64,000 nt of DNA from Otis tarda (GCA_026413225.1 CM048552.1:56683001-56747000); one strand, 5' to 3'; counted from the first letter of the stretch, positions 1 to 13,900 are shown. Program-made: numbers and translations. Notes: generated by a model from the letters alone, not told the origin.

Positions 1-640
1 CAAAGGGTTAGCAAAGGCCACAGGGGCTGTGAGAAAAGCAGGTAGCAGAGGGGTGCCAGTGCTCTGCAGGCAGCTGGTGAGATCGTGGTGGGTTGAAAGA
101 GCAGCAAAAACAGGATGGCCGTGGCCTACGGCCCTCATCACAGCTCCCCCTCCTTCCAGGGGGTGTCATTCTGAAAGAAACCCCCTCCTAGCCCTAAAAA
201 CAGAGCTAAAGCAGGAGACTGTCCTGCTGTGCTGTGTGCCAGGTTGTTCTTCCAGGCAGCGGAGGACCACGAGCTCCACATGAAGGCAGCCGCAGGGCCA
301 CGAGCTTCCATTTTGAATCACACAGAATGACTTGTGACTGAGGTTTTTTCCTTTCTCTTTAGCACCTGCAAGAGTGTAAAGCACACTGCAAATTAAATAG
401 GATTTTGCAGTAACACTCAGGGCAGGGAATTCCTTTAAGTGACTTAATGTTTTTCTATTATTTTTTTTAAAGGTTTATGTAGCATGCTTGGCCCATTTAC
501 CTTGCAGTACCTTATACTGGCTGAAAAATGAGGGCACGTACAAGCACCAGCCAAAAGAAAAAAAAAAAAAATATTTAGGCGCCTTTATTGTTAGTTTTTG
601 CCTTAGTATTTCAAGACAGCCTGCTTCCCCGTTTACTCCC
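1..640. other. Upstream flank of CBX6, no gene recognised
   Basis: I see no coding exon, RNA gene or mobile element here. Reading frames are short and overlap on both strands. There are short A and T runs (for example near 558-571 and 461-470). Composition changes to CpG-rich from about 640 onward, where the CBX6 promoter region begins. Confidence 0.5.
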
Positions 641-1243
641 CCGGTGCCATCCCGCCGACGAGAGATGGGTGACGGTGTAGGGTGATCGTGCATCTGCCTG
701 TGCAGAAGAGGACGTTGCGCAGCCCCCGCTGCCGCCATTGTTTTAAGAAAGAAAAAAAAAAAAAAAAAAAAAAAAGGGGACCCGTTCGGGCGGGAAGGGG
801 GCTGAGGCGGCAGAGGCGCAGCAGCACCGCCGCCATGCCGAGGGTCTTCCCCTCCCGCTTCCCTGCGAACCAACCGCCCGCCCGCCACCGGCCCTCGGCC
901 TCGAACACCACAGCCCCCCCACCACCTCAGGGCAGGGGGCGACAGTCCCGCCCTCACGCCACCCGCTGCGCGCGGCCCCTTTAACGGCCGGCGCCTGCGC
1001 GCAGCCCCCTCCCCTTAGCAACCGCCCCCTCCCCACGGAGGAGGAGGAGGGAGGGTCACGCGCGGCCGCGGCGGGAGGGGGCGCGCGGGCGTGCGCGAGC
1101 CGGCGGCGGCGGCGGCAGCAGCAGCGGCGGCACGAGGAGGGCGGGGCGGGAGGCAGGGGGCGGGGCGGCGCGGGCGGGCGGGCGGGCGGGATTATTATGG
1201 GCTGTGGGCGCCGCCGCCGCCGCTGCTGCCGCCGAGGAGCAAG
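640..1243 (+). promoter_or_regulatory. CBX6: CBX6 CpG-island promoter and 5'UTR
   Basis: The stretch is GC- and CpG-dense, continues into coding exon 1, and is interrupted by an A run of 24 at 752-775. It contains a YY1-like core (GCCGCCATTG, 731-740), an AGCAAC half-site at 1017-1022 and several GGGCGG boxes around 1,140-1,190. No TATA box is evident, so dispersed initiation is likely. The exact transcription start cannot be read from the sequence. An ATG at 1197 lies upstream of and out of frame with the CBX6 start. Confidence 0.6.
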
Positions 1244-4200
1244 ATGGAGCTGTCTGCAGTGGGGGAGCGCGTCTTCGCCGCCGAGTCCATCATCAAGCGG
1301 CGCATCCGAAAGGTGAGGGGACCGACCGGTGTGGGGGTAGCGGGGGGTGGCCGCAGGACACCCCCCCCACACCCTTCTTCGTTTCCCGCCACTGGGCCCC
1401 GGCCGCCCTGCTGGCCGGCCCGCCGGGCCCCCGCCTCACCTCACACCCCCCCCCACCCCCCCTTTTCCCCCGTGTGTTGCAGGGGCGCATCGAGTACCTG
1501 GTGAAATGGAAAGGCTGGGCCATCAAGTGAGTGCATCCCGGCGGGGGGCTGCCTGCCCGCGCCGCCCTGCGAGGGCCGCCCCTGGGGCTGCGGGGATGGG
1601 GGGGACGGGATGGAGGTGGGAAAGGGGGGGGTCCTCTGTGTACAGCTGTGGGGGGGGTTTGGGCGCTAACCCCTTTGCTTGTGTACTCTCTCGTGTCCGC
1701 TGCCCGCGCCCCCGGCAGGTACAGCACCTGGGAACCCGAGGAGAACATCCTGGACTCCCGCCTCATCGCTGCCTTCGAGCAGAAGTGAGTGCTCATCCCC
1801 CGATCCCCCGCTCCGGGCTGGGGGGCTGCAGCAGGTTTGGCTTTGGGTGGGCGAGCGGGAAAGGGCATCCAGGCTCCCTCTTTTTTTTTTTTTTTTTTTT
1901 TCCTTTTTCTTTTTTTCTTTTGAACTTGTCTATTTCTGTTTCTCCCTTTGGGAAAAGTTTTAACGTCTTGACAAATTTGACTCCCTAAAGGGAACGAGAA
2001 CGTGAGCTGTATGGGCCAAAGAAGAGAGGACCTAAGCCTAAAACTTTTCTCCTGAAGGTAACTCTTATTTAAATAACTTAGGCCTAGCCCAAAATCTCTC
2101 AAACCTTGCTGGTCCGTGCCCTTGGAAGGACTGGACTTTGAAGTGACTTGTGCCTGCTGCTCGGCTCTGGGAATGCGGGGACAACCTGGGAAAGCGAGTG
2201 GGGGGCAGGGATGCAGAAGTGTGTGAGGGGAGAGCGTGTGTGCGTGCGACGGGTGCCCCAGCAGGACGGTCGGCACACACAGATGTGTGCAGTGAGGCTG
2301 CAGTCTCTTTTCCAATATCCTCTCCCTCTTTACGGCCTTCTGCTGCCGCAGTGGAGAGCTAGCCTGCCCCGCTCCCTCTTCCTTCAGTAGCCTATTCCAT
2401 CCAGCCAGTGCCCTGCAGCTTAGCAGCGTGCTGAGCAACCAGGCAGCTGTGGCGGGAGTCCCGCTGCCACTTGTGCTCCTCCAATTGTGTTTCAAGATGT
2501 AGCTGCTCCACAGGAGTTTCATGAAGGGCTCATGTTTTGATCAAGCATGTTTGAAACAAGCAGGCTCGTTTCACTTTTTTGGGGGGAGGGGGGAGGCAGA
2601 GGGGAGGAAGAGTGTTTCACCTCTGTGTAGGATAGCAACTGAAGTTTCCAGTTCCCCTCTGATAGATGCAGCATCTCTGTAAGAGGGTATTGTTGTACTG
2701 CCTCTACTTGCTTGCAGTGACAAACGAGAAAGGTAGTTCCTAGTGCAGCCCCCCTCCAATTTTTTTACTTTCTTTTTTTATTTAAGAAATCTGGTAGCTG
2801 TGCGACTGCTATGTGAGCTCTGTGGACTTATTAGTCTACAGACAAAACTCCTTGCTTTGCTTCCCTGTTACCCCCCTCTCTCTCAGGCTATCTCAATCTC
2901 AGACTTCAAATTAACATAGAAACGCAACGCACCTTTTACGATTAAGGCAGATGAGGGAGTTCACAGCTTCCCTGGTTTTAACCCAGTAAAAAGCCCTGGA
3001 ACAGCCAGGGTGGACCCTGTAGTAAGGCATCGCTATCACTAAGTCATCCTATGGCTTTGGGCAAGTCATTTAGCCTTTGTGCGTGTTTCCCCATCTGTGA
3101 AACAGGTTAATACTTTCCTTTGCCTGACAGCGGTAGGAGCTTTATTCAAGTTAGCACAGCACTTTAACTATGTGAGCACTGGAAAGAGCAGTGAGGGGTA
3201 GGGTGTCGCCTCTCCTCTGCTTTAAGAGGACATAACAAAGCATATGGAAGAAATGCAGAAACAGGTGTATTCTGATGCTCTGAGGAGAACCCAGGGAACT
3301 CTGGTAATCCTCAGAGAGTCTTACTGATGGAACTGTCCTTCTCCCTCGCTGCCTGTTTTTCTGTTAACAGTTTTTGGTATCTGGAGACTGAAAACTATGA
3401 ACGTAACTGATAATGTACTACCTCTTTATTCAGGAAAACTAGACTAGTTGGTTTTTCTCTTTCTGGCAGTCATGCATTAAATGAAACCCTTGTGTTTAGG
3501 TTTCCAACAATGCAGAGGAACACTTAAAGGGAAACCACCAGCTTAAAATAGTTCTCTGCTTGAATTAAAAAAAATACTGGTGTTTGTAACACCTGACATT
3601 GTTCACAGTGGTAGAGAAGTGTTTATGCTATGCTTTTAATGTTACTGTGCGTAATCAGCTTCTTTTCTTTTTTGTTCTGAATGTGATATGGCAAAATCCG
3701 CTGCCAGTTTTTGAATCCTTCAAAAAAACAAAACCAACCCCCAAACTCAAAAATAAAACCCACTCACTCCTCCTCTTCTCCCCTTGCCCTTTAAGCCCCC
3801 TCCTAAACTTGGAACCTGAATTATTCAACAGCATCCTTTGAATCACGTCCCTGACACGTTTCTCTGGCACATCTTCCTTCTGCCAGCTTCTCAAACGCTA
3901 CTGAAAACCTGTAGGTTTGCAGAGCTGGCTTGGTACTTTGTAGAAGATGGATCGCGATAGGGAGCGAGATGAGCTTTCCTGAAGGTTGGTGCCACGTTGT
4001 GGGAGAGGCTGGCAGGGCAGAGCACTGCCACTGCCGCTTGGTTTGCAGCTCTGGGAAACTGAGCTGGTGAAACTGTTAGCGCTCTGACTTGCCATTTTTT
4101 CTGTGACTTTGGATCCTGCCCTAAAAATAACACCCCGTGCTGGGCAGCAAGAAGTAACTCTATCTCAGCTAGCCCTATCTGAACTTGTTTGAGCTCTGTT

Positions 4201-7200
4201 CAAGCAAAGCGCTAGCGACACAACTGCGGCTGGAAACATGACCGAGACCAGCGTGATAGCTCATGTCGTGTGTGTCTCTCGGTCAGTTCTTGTGGCCTGC
4301 CGAAGATGCAGGTTTGATCTCTGCTGGCCCTGCAGCACTGATGCTGCTGTGGGAGGAGTGGGATTTGGTTCTGCCTCGTGCATCGTTAATGGTGTTTTTG
4401 GTTCTTTCAGCTGCAGAATCTCTCGCCAGTGAGAATTTCAGAAGCAGGGGAAGAAATTTGACTCTTGCATCCCAGAGGGAGTCTTGGAGTTGGCAGTTAG
4501 AACAATATTCTATTTGATCTGTTAACCGAACAGATTAGGCCTGGATGCAATGACGTTTAAGCAGGAGTCTGGCCTAGAGCTGCTTTGGTAGACTAGTCTG
4601 CTCTCAACTTGGGAGCTTGCTGAGATTTTTTATGTGAGTCAGTGCTTAACTTAGGCTTCCGAGTATCCAGTACGGCATTGAAGTAAGTGTCCCGATACGC
4701 CGCTCAGTCCCCTGGCTTGTGTGGGTGTTTCAGTTTGCAGTTGGGGCTAGGTTTACCCTGGGATTAGTTCTCAAAAGCTGCAGATAGGCACCCAGGGGGA
4801 TTTGCAGAAAGCATTCCAGCAGGTTAGTGGCCCACGCCTTTGGAAAAGCTTTGAAAAGCTGCATCTTTAGCCACCTGCTGCCTTTGTAAGCCAGGCTCCT
4901 GTTGCTGAGAGCTGTCTAACACTTGCCCTTTCCATCAGGCTGCAAAGGGAAATTACAGTCCAGGCTTTGTAATATCGCTATCAAGATAGCCGGTGTTGAA
5001 AGTGACCCTTGCAAACTTCAACTGCAGAGTTTTGGGCAGGAAATGGGTCTTTATCCTCCGCATGCTAGGGGCAAACTTTCCCACAGCTGAGATCCAGCTT
5101 GGCGGGAGGTTGTAATTCTTGGGAGGCTGCTGGTATGCTGCAGGCTTTGTGCTGAGCCTATGGGAAGTGGAGTCCTTGGTCTGAAATGGGCAGCACTGTA
5201 CGTAAGGCTCTTACATTACTACTTAGGTGTCTGGCAGAAGTCATCCTCGAGGACAGGCCCTTCAGCTGGAGGTCAGAATGGAAGCTGGTGCAAGGTTAGA
5301 AAGAGACACAGCGCATTCTATAGTGATCTTCCTCTTTTCCCCTGCTCAGTTTGCTCTTTTTTGTTTTGCTTTTCCCTTGGCACTCCGCTGTGTGGAATGC
5401 AAAACTCACCGACTAATCTAATAAACTCTAGCAAGTGCTGTTAAGAGGCAGAGCCCGATCTGCAAGCTCAGTGGGTGGCTAGCAAAGCCCCCTAGTTGGG
5501 GTGGCTGTAAATACTGAGGTGAAAAGGCTGAAGAAGGCTGGAGTAAAGGAGAGCCTTAGTTGGGGAGGGGGGGAGAAGAGGGTGAGCTGCGTGCTGTTCT
5601 AACGCTTCGCCCTTCCTTGAACTCTAAAGTTGGAGTTGGGTTTCTTTTGATCTCCTCCCTGTTCGTAAATTATCCCCGAGCGGTTTGAAAACAGACCATT
5701 CCCCTTTGTAGCATTTTGTTCCCCATCCAGTAGGGAGACTTTAGTTTATGGCAGTGTTGCTTGGGAGAACTGTGCTATGAACTGGCTTGCTGTTGCCTTG
5801 TCACTTGGAAGACTGCAGAAGAAAGAGGGCAATAAAAAGGCAGAATGGCAGCCAAAAAGGGGAAAGAAGAGCTCTCGTGAATGCCGTTTGGAGCAAGGAC
5901 TGTGGGAATGCAGGTGTAGAATAAAAGACAAAGCAGAACCAGTAATTTATGAGAGAGTAGCGCTACTGTGGTGCAGCAGTGCTACTGGAAATTACTTGAT
6001 TTTTGAAAAAAATTAACTAGAAATCTGTTGCCTTACAAAGTCTTTTTTTTTTTTTTTTTCCTTCTTCCAAATTGCAGAGGTTTTGATACAAATCAGGTAA
6101 GAGAGGCTTTTCTCAGCACGTGTCCATGTACGTGCTTGTGTGCCTCAGTGCATTAAGGGAATGAATGAACAAATATGCTTGCTGGGCCTCAAGGGACATT
6201 TATTCAGAAATAGTAGGGAACAGGGGAGATATACTGGTTCCCAGGGGCAATGAGGGAAAGCTGTATGAGCTAAATAAAGGTGATACATATCCCAAAAGGG
6301 AAAGGGGGGAAGGGAAGCAATCCTAGCAATTGCCTTGCTCTCGTGACAGAGCACTGCAGCAAGCCTCCAGAAGCTGCATCCTGATGTAGGCTGAGCTGTA
6401 AGCAGAGAGTAAATTGCTTCGTGTACATGCTGAGTACCTCCTCAGCAGTGAGCAGATCCTGCAGGTGAAAACAGGCAAACCCAGAGAGGTTTGGAAAACT
6501 TCTGAGTTAAGTAGCAAACTGTGGTGACACAGCTGAAAGGATTAAATAGGTTTGTTTTTCAAAGACCTCATGCTTGTACAGCTTGTGAGTGTGATTGAGT
6601 GATGGATCTGTAGCAGGGAGAAGTGAGTTCCCAATAAATAAAACTGAATGCTACGTCTTCTCCAAACCAGAGGTAGCAAGTTACTTAATGAAAAGTTGGA
6701 AGCGGGAGAGGGAGAGCCCAGAAAATGTGCTGTCCTCTGCAGGGAAGAGACTTGAGTTTGTATAGTTGATGCGTGAATAAACCTGATCCTGTGGTAGGGA
6801 CACTGAGCTTCTCAAGTGAGAGGGCGCCGGGGGCTGGTGTTAGATAAAGCCTCTGATACGATTTTTCTTGAAACCTTACCTGGAAAAACAAGCTCAAGGT
6901 AAGCTGAATATTTGCATATTGCTCTTTGGAACTCGCGTTGAAGCTGGTCACTGGGGACAGCAGTGTAGCACCTAGGGGAGGCTGTTAGGTCCCAGCTTAC
7001 CTTAATTGGCTAAAGAGGTTGATGGTGCATGTAGTCTGCCTGGAGACTACTGAAACTTGAATTTAATAAATGCAAAAGCTGAAACATGAGTCAGAAGCAG
7101 CTTCAGCCTTGAGGAAGTGCCCCAGAAGTAACTGGAAACACAGACACGTAGCAAGTAAAGGAGACCTAGTGGTTCTGACACACTGGAAAAGTCCTAGCCA

Positions 7201-10200
7201 TGGACCAGGGCTCTGTGCTAGCTGCTGTGTAAGTGTAAAACCAAGACAGGTCTCCCTGTCAAAACAGGACAGGAGCTGATTAATCTGCACAGACTGAGAA
7301 AGTCAAATCTGCAGGACTCCTAAAAGTGGCTGTGCAGTGACCATCCCAGTATTATTGCTTCTCATTTAATGTGGCTTATGGGAAGCTTTGAGGAACTTTG
7401 GTGTGTATAAGGCAAGGATGGCTCAGAGCAGATGTAGGGGGAGGCCTGCTTCTTTCTCATGTGGGTGGTGGAAGGCAGCGCTGTGGGCAGGCAGCAATTA
7501 GACTTTGAGCAGAGGGGGCAGAACTCCTCACTCCAAGGCGTGATTACAGGGTAAGGAATTAAGATAGAAGACGTGCGGTGTTGGCAGCAGGAGAGCCCCT
7601 GAGGGATGCCTGTGTCTATCCAGTGATGCTGTGGATCAAGGATTTTTACCCCTGCATGTATATGTACTCTGCCTGTCTTCCCTGTCCTGCATTTTGGAAC
7701 AGGACATTGTGTTGCTCTTTGCTCTCTGCTGAGCAGTGGTAAATTTGTGAGAAGCACAAAGCACAAGAGAAGCAATGCTGGAAGTGTTGGCTGTGATGGG
7801 GAAGGTGGGTAAAAAGGAAGAATAAAATTGTTAATCCAGGCTGTGCTGGTGTGTAATGTCAGAAAGCAAACTGTAGCTTGTCCTAGTGTCATCTGCCTCA
7901 GAGGGGCCTGTAGGATGCCTGGGCCAGAAAGCATTTCTATTATTTTTTCTGAACAGTTTGGGGCATGGAGTAACACGTGAGGCTGGGCAAAGAGAAACTA
8001 GCTGGACACCAAGAAGGTCCCTGCTACAGCAGGATGTGCTGGGGTTTGTCTGTGCTGGGGTCACTTCCCTCTAACTGGGTGAAACAGCCCCAAGCAGCCC
8101 AGGGTTAACATGGAGAGTGTCTCTGCCTGCCTTGGCAGTCGTGTTACTCATCCTTGTTTTTTTTGTCAGTTGGCTAATACAAAGTCTAGAGTCTGTGGTT
8201 CAGATGAGCCTTCAGTCTGCGTTTTCACATGTAGCCAGGGAGGGAGACCTCACCTTTGCAGTCCTTTTAAAGCCAGGATACAAGTAGTACTGCAGGGCAT
8301 GATCCAGCATTAGCCAGGGAGGAACAAAATGTCTTCACATCTCTGTTCTCTGCTCCTTCAGGATCTTATGTGGTTCCCATGGGGATCTTGGTGGGAGAAG
8401 AGGGGTGCTGGGTGACAGCAGAGTTCTGAGGATATAGGGCCAGGGCTTTGAGCTTATTGTGCAAGAGCTGGCCTGGGCCCCTTGCTTAGAGCTGTTAGGT
8501 CTCTGCCTTTACACGCACATTTTTTTTTCCCCAGGCGTTTCTCTGGTAGGAGGCAGCCTGCAGGGTGACAAAGGAGATGGTGTTGGAGTGCTTAAGCTCT
8601 TAGCTGGCAAGAAGCCATCCCAATCTTGGCGTGTACTAGGGAGCAATGGGATGGAAAAGTTGGGGAGGAAAAGCAGCTGTCGTCTTCTAGCACTGCAGTT
8701 CTTGTTGTGCCCACGAGATGGGGGAAGCTGCTCACTAGATGGGCAATCACAGGGGGGCTGGCCTGTCCCCTCCAGGTCTGGGCGACCTCTGCCTGTGACC
8801 ACCACTGAGGGGGAATAAGGAAGGGGGTTGGTTTGGGCAAGGAGTGGGGTGCAGGTGGAGGCTGAGGTCTACAAGTAACTGTGCTCTGACAAGGCGTGAT
8901 GTAAGAATACACTCTGGGTTTCCATTCCCCCAGGGTCTTTGGGTCATACTGCCTCAGCTTACCAAAAAAACTGTTCTTCCTGCTGCTTGAAAATGTTCCT
9001 GTCTCTGGTGTCTCAACTAGGGCAGGCTTTGGCACTATCTGCAGGCACCAGAAGAGCTTAAAAGTCTTGTTCCCCTGCCCTGGTGCTCAGCAGCCGAACC
9101 AGTGCTGTTCCTGTTTGGTTTCATTAGTAGGTTTCAAACAAGTGTGGTGTTCGAAAGGACAAGGCAATCTCTTCTTTGGAGATGCGGTTAAACTTGACTT
9201 GAATTCCAGCTGGCCTAGTCTCTGGCTTTGAACACTGGACCTTGCTTCCACAGCAGGGTAAGGATAAACAACTCTTGTGGTCTCTGGTTAAAATTAAGCT
9301 TCAGATCTCTGCATTTCTTCTGTTTAGCTAAGACAGCTCGATCAGACCACCCTTCCCTGCCTCCATCTGTGTTTCTCAGGACCTCCTTCTACCATGCTTT
9401 CCAAAGGAGATGAATTTGGCTATGGGAGAGGAAGAGCGAACTGGATGCATTACTCTTCTTCTACCCCTTGTCTTGTGCTCATTTTGTAGAGGATCTGATA
9501 CAGTCCCGTCTAGGGACTGGTATGTAACTTTGGGTGCTAACTCAGCACTAACAGCCCCAGTGTCTAGGAGAACGCTTGCTTGGTTGGCTGACAGTGGAGG
9601 GTTGTGCACGCTGGCTGATGATGACCCGAGGTGGGGCTTGGAAGCTGTTAACTGTAACCTTGAAACATGGCTAGAGGGTGACAGTTTCTTCCTTAGGGAA
9701 GCACGTGTCAGCTGGGGCACTGCCTAGGGAATGATTAGCTGCCCAAAAAGGATGTAGAAGTGCCCCATGCTTGTATGGGGGGCTGTGCTGTGGCTCTTAA
9801 TAATCCATAGGTGTGTATGTGTGCTTGTCATTAATGTGGGTATAAATGTGACATGGCATTCTTGTCCTGAGGTAAGCAATGCACAATTTAAGATTTGGCT
9901 GCACCTAGCTTGCCTCTCTGACCCTGGTTTTTTTTTTTCTCTTTCCCCACCACTGCAGGCTCGGGCCCAAGCGGAGGCCCTCCACATTGGGGATGTACAC
10001 TTTTCTGTCAAGCCTGGTTCCAGCACCTCCTCTCCCAAGCTCCACTCCAGCGCTGCGGTGCACCGGCTCAAGAAAGACATCCGGCGATGCCACCGCATGT
10101 CCCGGCGCCCCCTGCCCCGTCCAGACCCCCAGAATGGTGGGAGCGTAGGTGGCGGGGCTGGCATCCGTCCTCCTGTCTCGCCCTTCTCGGAAACCGTCCG

Positions 10201-10930
10201 CATCATCAACCGTAAGGTGAAACCCCGCGAGCCCAAGCGCAGCCGCATCATCCTCAACCTCAAAGTCATTGACAAAGGTGGGAAGCCAGCCAACGGGGCC
10301 GGGGCCCTGGCTCGGCCCAAGATCCCATCCCGAAACCGCGTCATTGGCAAGAGCAAAAAGTTCAGCGAGAGCGTCCTCCGCACCCAGATCCGTCACATGA
10401 AATTTGGCGCCTTTTCGCTCTACAATAAGCCATCCACTGCTCCTGCCCCTTCTCTGGAGGGCAAAGGGGAGGCCGAAGGCTCCCAGGCAGCTTCCTGTGG
10501 GCTCATTATGGGCTCCACCCCCTACGACGCCCCCAGCTCCAGCTCCTCTGGCTGCCCGTCACCTGCCCCCCACTCCTCCTCCGACCCAGATGATTCCCCT
10601 CCGAAGCTGCTCCCCGAGACCCTCAGCCCAGCCATCCCCGACTGGCGTGAGTCGGAGGTCCTCGACCTCTCCATCCCACCTGAGTCGGCTGCCACCAGCA
10701 AGCGTTCTCCCCCAGGAGGGTGCAGTGGGGGGCAAACGCCCTCCTTGTCCCTTTCGTCTTCTGACCCGGAGCAGGAGGCCGGCGACTGGCGTCCCGAGAT
10801 GTCTCCTTGTTCTAACGTGGTGGTCACGGATGTCACCAGCAACCTCCTCACCGTCACCATCAAGGAGTTCTGCAACGCGGAGGATTTTGAGAAGGTGGCG
10901 GCAGGCGGTGGCGGAGGAGGCAGCAAGTGA
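1244..10930 (+). CDS. CBX6: CBX6, chromobox protein 6 (Polycomb PRC1 subunit), 5 coding exons, 405 aa
   Basis: Coding exons are 1244-1312, 1483-1526, 1719-1784, 1991-2057 and 9959-10930. They join in frame to 405 residues; human CBX6 is about 412. CBX proteins read methylated H3K27/H3K9 within canonical PRC1 in the nucleus. The N-terminal chromodomain (about residues 8-60) has the aromatic cage residues F11, W32 and W35. A basic AT-hook-like stretch (KKRGPKPK) follows. Exon 5 encodes the CBX6-type linker ([20 protein letters not shown]) and the C-terminal Polycomb box at about 368-395 ([15 protein letters not shown]), which in this family binds RING1. Near-identity to remembered human CBX6 in the chromodomain and Pc box separates it from CBX2/4/7/8. 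The ATG at 1244 opens [15 protein letters not shown], the family N-terminus. Intron 4 is 7.9 kb; introns 1-3 are about 170-210 bp. Confidence 0.97.
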
Positions 10931-13900
10931 GCAACCAGGTCCCCCCGCTCCAGGGGTGTGGGGGCAGCTCTACCTGCGAGAAGTCGTGGTGCGAATGGCT
11001 GTCCTTAGTTCTCTCCTTCTCCCCTTGGCTGTCCCTCTGCCCTCACTGCCACCCTTCCTCCTCCTTTCCACCTGCCCATTCCCTCTTGCCTGGAGGCTGG
11101 AGCATGTCAGTGGAGGGCACTGGGGGCACCCGCCATTCTTGGGTGTTGCTGCCACTGGGAGGGGGCAGGGAGGGTTGTGGTGGGGCTGGGAAATGGTTGT
11201 TTGTGCTTGAATGTGGTGTTGTCCAACGGGCAGTGGAGCCTTTGGGGATGAGGGATGGGTGAGCGTATGTCTGTGTGCCTGTGGGGGTGGTGGGGAAGAT
11301 GCTCTTCCCCCTCCTTCCCCTTCCATCTTTGACAAAAGCTGAAGAGAAGCTCCAGACCCTTGAGGGGAGGATGTAAGAGGATTGGAGCCCTCGTCCGCTC
11401 CACCCAAGCCTTCTCTCACAATGTGCATGCAGTCTTTTCCATTCCTATGTTTCCCCATTGCCATGACTCTGATCCTGCCATCCTTCCCCTCTGTGGCCTG
11501 TGGCCTGGATCTGCTGTCTCCTGTGCTGTCCTCATGGCAGTGGCTGATCCAGATGCCCCCAGACTGAAGGGGAGAGGGGCAGGTGAAATGTCATGGCTGG
11601 AAGGTGCTTCAGACAAAACTGGGGTGGTGGGGGGTGCCCCATGCAGCGTACGCCCCATATTGGCTTCCCCTTTCCTTTGACTATTGGTGCTACCTTGGCA
11701 GTTGTATGGGCATTTTCAGGTGGCTTGGTCCCTCTTCTCCTGCATCTTCCAACTTGCTTAGCTCCGCAGGGGGAAGGGAGGAAAAGGAGAGTCTGCTTCC
11801 AGCCCAGATCTTCCTCCTGGTGTTCATCACTTGCACTTGCCTGGGGGTAGAGGGCATGAAATGCCCTTCCCTGGCCTTTCTGTGGTGGAAGTGGGAGTCG
11901 GCTGTGCATCCATCCTGCAGTTCAGGGGAAGGTAGGCCGACAGTGTGACGCTGTCCCAGCTGCATGAGGCTGATCTCCCACCTTGCGCGTAAGCTTTCCC
12001 CGCTCCTTCGGAGGGAGGGAGGAATGGATGGATGCTAAGGTGGGTCATTTGCTCTTCCTGCTTCCTTTTGTCTCTCCTCCCCCTTCCCTGTGGTGAATGG
12101 TCTGGAAGAGGGTTCCCCTCTGTGTTTTCAGCATCTGAAACGGCCCTGACAACTGTCAACCAAAGGTGCTAATAAGAAATAACTGGCTCTCTCGCATCAC
12201 ATGCGTGTGCGCTGGATCTCTTCCCCAAGAGCTCCTGTGCGCTGATCTAGAAATTCCTTCTCTTTGCCCCTTGCAAGTAGGAGCGAGCAAGACCACAGCT
12301 TGCCGTTCTTTCCCTCTCCCCCTGACCACCCTTGTTCACATCCAAAATAAGCTCTCTCTTTCACCTGCCGTTTTTGGCTTCCTCCATTTTCTGTATGGGT
12401 CCTAAGCTTCACGATGTGATGCAGTTCCTTTGCTCTCCCTTCTACCCCTACTCGCACATGTCTGGGCCTGTAGGGGCAGAGAAAAGAGGTGCTGATCAAT
12501 CAGTGGGAGAGCCTCACTCTCTCAGCCCTGTCCCCTGTATTTGGGATGGGGCAAAGGGGCATCACTTCTACATAATGTGCTGCAGAGGTGAAAAGGGTGG
12601 AAAAAAATTCCCTGTGCTGGGGCTCACCTGCTTGCAAACCTGCCCTGGGCGGGTGAACACGAGTGGAATTGGCCCCTCTGGTGCTTCCACACGAGGATGC
12701 TCTGGAGCAGCTGGCTCTGAGGAGTGCTCTCATGTGGAGTAGTGATTTTGTGGTTGCAGTGGTCTGAGGGTAGAAGGAAGGCGGTTTCTGGGAGAGAGGC
12801 AATATTTGTCTGCCCAAGGGGCGTCGTCGGGGTGGTAGAGGAATAGACCAGCATCTGACCCTTAATTAGGGCTTCTGTGCCCAGAGCTTGTCTTTTCCCC
12901 ACCTACAGCGCCTGGGTTGGTGTAATGAAATCTTTGCTGCCCTCCCCAGAAGCCTTGCCTCGCAGCGGGTGGAATTCAAAGCCGTGAGGCACGGTGAATT
13001 CACACCCTTTGCCGGCTCGGTGTCTGCACAGACAGTCCGAGGGGGATTCCAGGTGCTGTTAGCACCACCCTTTGCACACCTCTTTCATTTTCTTTCCTTG
13101 GTTCAAGAGCTTAGTGGACTCTTTGGGGATGTGGTTGCATTCACAGCTGAAGCTAGGGGCAGGGAGAAAGAGACTTCCTCAATCCATTCACCAAGCTAAG
13201 GCTTCCTATAACTTGTTGGACTTGTGTGCGTGTCTGTATTAATACCTGCCTGTATTTTTCGTGTCTGTATTTTTTTTTTTTTTGCATCTTTCCTGTGCCT
13301 GGCACATGCGGGGATCCCTTATTTTAGCATAGCCTATCCATTTGACTGCAGCTTCAAAGATGAGCAGTTTGTAGGCGTAGGGAAAAGCTCTTTCTTAGGG
13401 AAATAGCGAGGAGATTCTTCTCTTGTATTTCTCCCTCCTGCACAAGGATTATTCTGCGGCTGCGAGATAAGAGGAGCTTATTTGTGAGGTGGATGCAAAC
13501 TAGCCAGTCACTTTAGGCTGTTAAGTTACTGTTTGGTGTGTATGTGGTGATGTGTTTTGTTTTGTGGTATTGAGGTTCTGAAAAAAAAAGACTGAAGTGT
13601 TTAAGTGGGAGATAAAAGGGAACTTTAATAGGAAACTCTTGATGTATTTTGGCCAAGATGTGTTCGCTTGGCAGAATTCTTTTCCCCAGTGTCTCTTGTA
13701 TGGTGTTCTTTGGGGGCAGGGGGCAGGAATTGTTTAATCGAAGGGTTTTTGCCTTTCTCCAGAGTGACAAGCAAGGGGACTGTCTGTGAAGAGCAAAACA
13801 GTGGGTCACTGTAGGGATACTCCATGAGGACCTTCTTCCTGTGGTGAGGAGATGAGGGGACTTGTTGTGGCAGAGGAACTTGTGCAGTAGATCCTCTTTG

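Noticed and set aside
7362..7976. 204-codon minus-strand frame inside CBX6 intron 4
   Set aside because: No similarity to any family I know, no promoter or poly(A) context on that strand, and only modest length.
9767..9958. Extension of CBX6 exon 5 upstream into an open frame from 9767
   Set aside because: The pyrimidine tract and CACTGCAG acceptor at 9951-9958 clearly define the exon start, and the extension does not match CBX6.
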